From: Primula veris | Lineage: Eukaryota > Streptophyta > Magnoliopsida > Ericales > Primulaceae | Reading direction: 5' to 3' | Length of the DNA: 64,000 nt | Assembly (NCBI GenBank): GCA_963682055.1 | Contig: OY821747.1 | Coordinates: 25,046,126-25,110,125 of the forward strand | Shown: piece after piece, positions 60,186-64,000 of the stretch | How the letters are laid out: every line of letters starts with the position of its first letter | How positions within the stretch are numbered: position 1 is the first letter of the stretch | Translations under genes and position numbers: made by a program | Notes under the pieces: generated by a model | Databases searched by the model: none | Told to the model about the DNA's origin: nothing | Seen by the model: only the letters and a program-made list of their open reading frames with translations

Positions 60186-61433
60186 GTAAAGCTGTAACTG
60201 TTGCAATAAATATGAATTTATTGCAAAGTTAATACTTCAGTTTCGAATTTCGAAAACTGACAGTAGTAAAGTGACTTTAATGGCTGAGATACTCAGCAAG
60301 CCTATAAATAGACAGACCCCCCACATGTCTAAAATACATAACATTCTGAAATAAAACACCAGTAGCATATATCATCTCTCCAAATTAGCATTACATTTTA
60401 GAACCAGAGAGAACCACCCACCAACAGCTCGACCTTGACTCGTCGCCAGTTTCCGGCGAGTCATCCGAGACGTTGTACCTTGGGATCGAAGCGCCAACGC
60501 AACCAGAAACCTAAAGGTGGTTGGGCGAATATCGGTTAAGGGCATACTGTTAACAGTAGCCTCGTCTTATTTTGTGTTTTCAATTCTGTCCATTTACTAT
60601 TGTTTTCAATTCTGTCCATTTACAATTCTGTTATTTCAATTACGCAATTTACTTTTCTGTAATTTTAATTTCAGTATTTTATATTGCTGTCCTTAGCTGT
60701 AGCTTTTATATTCTGTTTGTACCATTCTGTAATTAGTTTAAAGTTCTGGTTTTTGCTGTAATTACTATTCTGTAATTAGATTATGTAATTAGAATAGTTT
60801 CAATTCAGTCCTGTACTTTCAATTTAAAACAGAACAGTCCGGCTGTTAAGTTTATACTTTCCAGTCCGGTAGTTTCTTTTAATTACAAATCAGTATATCA
60901 GATTATTAATTAATAATAATCTGATAACGTTTGTTTTAATTACTTTTCAGTACCTACATGTTGTAATCAGTTTATTGTATTCCATTTGGAAATTAATAAA
61001 GATTACACTGGTTTTGTTTAATCACTGTTTAGTCCTTTAATTATTGTTAATTGTTATTTCGTACACGGAAACCAACAATTTTAACCGATATCCTTGTTGT
61101 TTCTTTCGTGTATTAATTAATACAATTATTTATTTTTATAAGGAATAATGCCTTTTTGTTTTCAATTCTAAATTATATTAGAAATTGAATTACAAAGAAA
61201 AATTCCAAACAGTTTTATTTTTGTTTTAGAATCTTGTTGATACCAACCGTATTGGTATTCAATAAGAATCATTTTTAATCCTTTTGATATCAACCGTATT
61301 GGTATACAAAAGGGAAACAGTTTTAATTTATTGTTGAATTAATAATTCTTTTACAAACCCAAATATCAGTTTTGGTGTTTGTTTATAGAATTTATTGTAC
61401 ACGTATCTCATACGTTTTGTGTTGTCGTTTCAG
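60186..61433 (+). other. Copia element 2: LTR/leader region
   Basis: A TATA box CCTATAAATAG (60301-60311) is followed by a leader of more than 1 kb rich in T and in repeated CTGTAATT/TCTGTCCATTTAC phrases, then the gag start at 61434. The LTR limits and primer-binding site could not be fixed because the 3' LTR is outside the window. Confidence 0.55.
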
Positions 61434-64000
61434 ATGACAAACACGTCGCCTATTCAGTTGCCTATCGGAAGTGAGCATGACCCAGTGGTTGGTGGAGATG
61501 TCCATAACACTGGGGGCGATGCGATTGTGGGGGCTACCGCCGATGACGTAGCTGCAGCGGCTGAGGCCGCCGCGGCTGCGGCCATGGCGGATGCTACGGC
61601 CAAAGCTGAGGCTGCGGCCGAAGCAGCGACCACGGCCAAGGCCGCAGCTAAGGCTGCGGCAAGAGCCAAGGCTGCGGCCAAGGGCAAGGCACCGATGTAT
61701 TCGGCTGTGCCTACTTTGCCTACTTCTCATCTGGAGAAACCGGAAAAATTCAGGGGAGACAACTTTAAACGTTGGTAGCAAAAGATGCTGTTTTATCTCA
61801 CGACCCTGAATCTGACCAGGTTTCTTAAGGAGACTGCTCCCGTCCTAAGCGAGGACGATCTGGACGAGCAGTCGTTCTCTGCGGTTGAGGCATGGAGACA
61901 TGCCGACTACCTATGCAAGAACTATATCCTGTGTGCTCTAGATGACACGCTGTTCAGTGTTTTCAAGCCCAAAGCTACTGCAAAGGAGCTGTGGGAAACT
62001 CTCGAAAACAAGTACAAAGTGAATAACGCTGGCACAAAGAGATTTGTTGTCACAGACTTTCATGAGTACCGTATGACTGACAGCAGGGGTGTCATGGAGC
62101 AAGTTGAGGAGCTCCAACTCATTTACCATCGCCTTAAGGCTGAGGGGCTAGTTATTAATGAGCCTTTCCAGGTGGCACTCATGATTGAGAAATTGCCGCC
62201 GTCATGGAAAGACTTTCAAAACTACCTGAAGCACAAGCGGAAGGAAATGAGGTTGGAGGGACTCATTGAGAAGCTCAATATCGAGGTGAGCAACCGTCGC
62301 TCCGTGAGGAGAGTCGGTGGTGCTAACATCCCGATGGCAAAGGCCAATGTGGTCGAAAGCTCCAACGTCAAATGGAAACGTTTTGACAACGGAGGCAGTG
62401 CTGTTGTCGCAAAGAAATTTGCGGGAACCTGCTTTGTGTGTAACAGGACCGGCCATCGTGTCGCGGACTGTTATGACAATAAAGGCACTGTTAAGCCTAA
62501 GCCCCCCCCCCGAGGAACTTCAAGGGCAAGGGAAAGAGGAAAGCTCCAGCTCAGGCACATCTGGCCGAGGGAGGACGAGATGATGACCACTTTACTGCTG
62601 TGGTCTCTGAGGTGAATCTCATGGGGACCAATCCCAAAGAGTGGTGGCTGGATACCGGCGCCACGAGCCATATCTGCTCAACAAGGTGGATGTTTAAGAC
62701 CTACGAGGCAGTAGAGGGAGAAAGCTGCTTCATGGGAAATTCTGCTACTTCCAAGGTGGAAGGAAAATGAATGGTGGTGATGAAGATGACCTCGGGAAAA
62801 GAGCTGAGGTTGACCAATGTGCTCCATGTTCCGGATATCCGTAAGAATCTGGTATCCGGATCTGTGATGGTGAAGAACAGGTTCAAGCTAGTCTTAGAAT
62901 CCGATAAAATTGTAATCACCAAAAATGGTGTCTATGTAGGCCGTGGCTATATGACCAAAGGCATGTTTAAGTTAAACGTAGGGACACCTGCTCCCAATAA
63001 AGGTGCTAAAGCTGAGGCTAGCACTAGCAATGTAATGACTGTTGCCCAAGAGGCTAATAATAATTCTGAGTTTAATTATTTATTTGAGTCATTTCATTTG
63101 TGGCATGGTAGATTAGGTCACGTGAATTATAATTCTTTAAAGAAATTAATATCACTAAAACTAATACCAAATTTCGTTTTTAATAAGAAACACAAATGTG
63201 AGATTTGTGTAGAGGTAAAATTAACGAAATCATCGTTTCAACATGTTGAACGAGAAAGTGAACCTCTCGGTCTAATACACACAGATGTATGTGACTTAAA
63301 GTTTATACAAACACGAGGAGGGAAAAAGTACTTTATCACTTTTATAGATGATTGTACTAGATACTGCTATGTTTACTTAATGAGAAGTAAAGACGAAGCA
63401 GTAGAGAAATTCGCTCTTTATAAGACCGAAGTTGAAAATCAACTCAATAGGAAAATTAAAACATTGAGAAGTGATAGAGGCGGTGAATTTGAATCACCGT
63501 TTGAGCAGATATGCGCTGAAAGCGGAATTATACATCAAACCACAGCCCCATACACTCCCGAGCAAAATGGGGTTGCTGAGCGTAAAAATAGAACGCTAAA
63601 GGAAATGATGAATGCTATGTTAATCAGTTCTGGGTTACCCCAGAACATGTGGGGGGAAGCGATACTTTCCGCAAACTATGTTTTAAACAAGTTACCACAT
63701 AAGAAGCGAGAAAAGACTCCATATGAATTATGGAAAGGTCATCAACCCAGTTATAAGAACCTGCGGGTTTGGAGTTGTCTCGCGAAGGTTCTAGTTCCCA
63801 CTCCTAAGAGGATGAGAATTGGTCCTAAAACGGTGGACTGTGTGTTCATCGGATATGCACATAATAGTAGTGCATATCGGTTTCTCGTACACAAGTCGGA
63901 CAATCCCGATGTGCACGTAGATACGTATATGGAAAGCCGAGAGGCCTCTTTCTTTGAGGATATCTTTCCCCGGAAATTACCTACATCTGTACCAACTGAA
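61434..64000 (+). pseudogene. Ty1-copia gag-pol polyprotein, broken, runs off the window
   Basis: Starts MTNTSPIQLPIGSEHD. A long Ala/Lys-rich stretch follows (residues about 40-85), then copia gag (UBN2 type: LEKPEKFRGDNFKRW, ATAKELWETLENKY, LPPSWKDFQNYLKHKR) and a CCHC knuckle CFVCNRTGHRVADC. Protease has WWLDTGATSHIC, then comes the pre-integrase HLWHGRLGHVNYNSLKKL, and the integrase core with IHTDVCD, LRSDRGGEFE and PEQNGVAERKNRTL, which supply the D, D and E residues. Three breaks are visible: TAG at 61776 (W*Q), a length change in the C10 run at 62502-62511, and TGA at 62768. After that the frame is open to the window end. The element lies in the same orientation as the SEP gene, most likely in its intron 6. 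Confidence 0.88.

Noticed and set aside
59727..60232. Overlapping Arg/Ala/Gly- and Pro/Ala-rich frames on both strands
   Set aside because: All arise from the 17-bp GC minisatellite; no family or start context.

Overview
The window is AT-rich plant nuclear DNA. Intron-bearing genes of land-plant families (SCL3-type GRAS, RGP/UDP-arabinopyranose mutase, SEPALLATA MADS, plant mobile domain), (TTTAGGG)n repeats, a Cassandra TRIM, Ty1-copia, L1, MULE and CACTA-type elements all point to a eudicot. The species cannot be read from the sequence.

Layout. 1-1262 is intergenic. 1263-11873 is a Mutator-like element (113-bp terminal inverted repeats, 9-bp target duplication) that carries a fragment of a DUF547/MIP1-leucine-zipper gene and a FAR1-related (FRS) C-terminal fragment. 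A full-length minus-strand Ty1-copia element (1768-8802, LTRs identical by eye, 5-bp TSD) is nested in it. 13612-19797 is a second Mutator-associated block: a broken FAR1-type transposase N-terminus, palindromic repeats, about 500 bp of telomere-type repeat, an apparently intact four-exon plant-mobile-domain gene, and a 56-57 bp satellite. 19800-23880 is a decayed ~160-bp repeat field invaded by a three-LTR Cassandra TRIM and an unclassified ~1-kb insertion.

24045-28623 is an intact four-exon RGP gene with tandem partial duplications in its first intron and after its stop codon. 29936-31246 is an intronless SCL3-like GRAS gene on the minus strand. 31247-37268 is intergenic with two inverted CACTA-type MITEs. 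37269-38844 is a two-exon DnaJ-type zinc-finger gene. 39848-42980 is a frameshifted L1-type LINE. 42981-53919 is gene-poor, with a retroposed non-coding insertion (17-bp TSD plus poly-A), a run of unidentified decayed reading frames and several dispersed repeats. 53920-59356 holds the first six exons of a SEPALLATA (SEP1/2/4-like) MADS-box gene. What follows is a GC-rich minisatellite and a second Ty1-copia element (coding from 61434) that runs off the window, so the last SEP exons are either beyond it or lost.

The most unusual signal is the interior of the first copia element (about 2480-7150). It keeps faint gag, integrase-linker and RNase H homology but is tiled almost end to end with short perfect or near-perfect hairpins. 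Many of these share an 8-nt loop close to ACGACAGG while their stems differ. The element has no usable reading frame, yet its LTRs are identical, so this hairpin-rich version appears to have moved recently.
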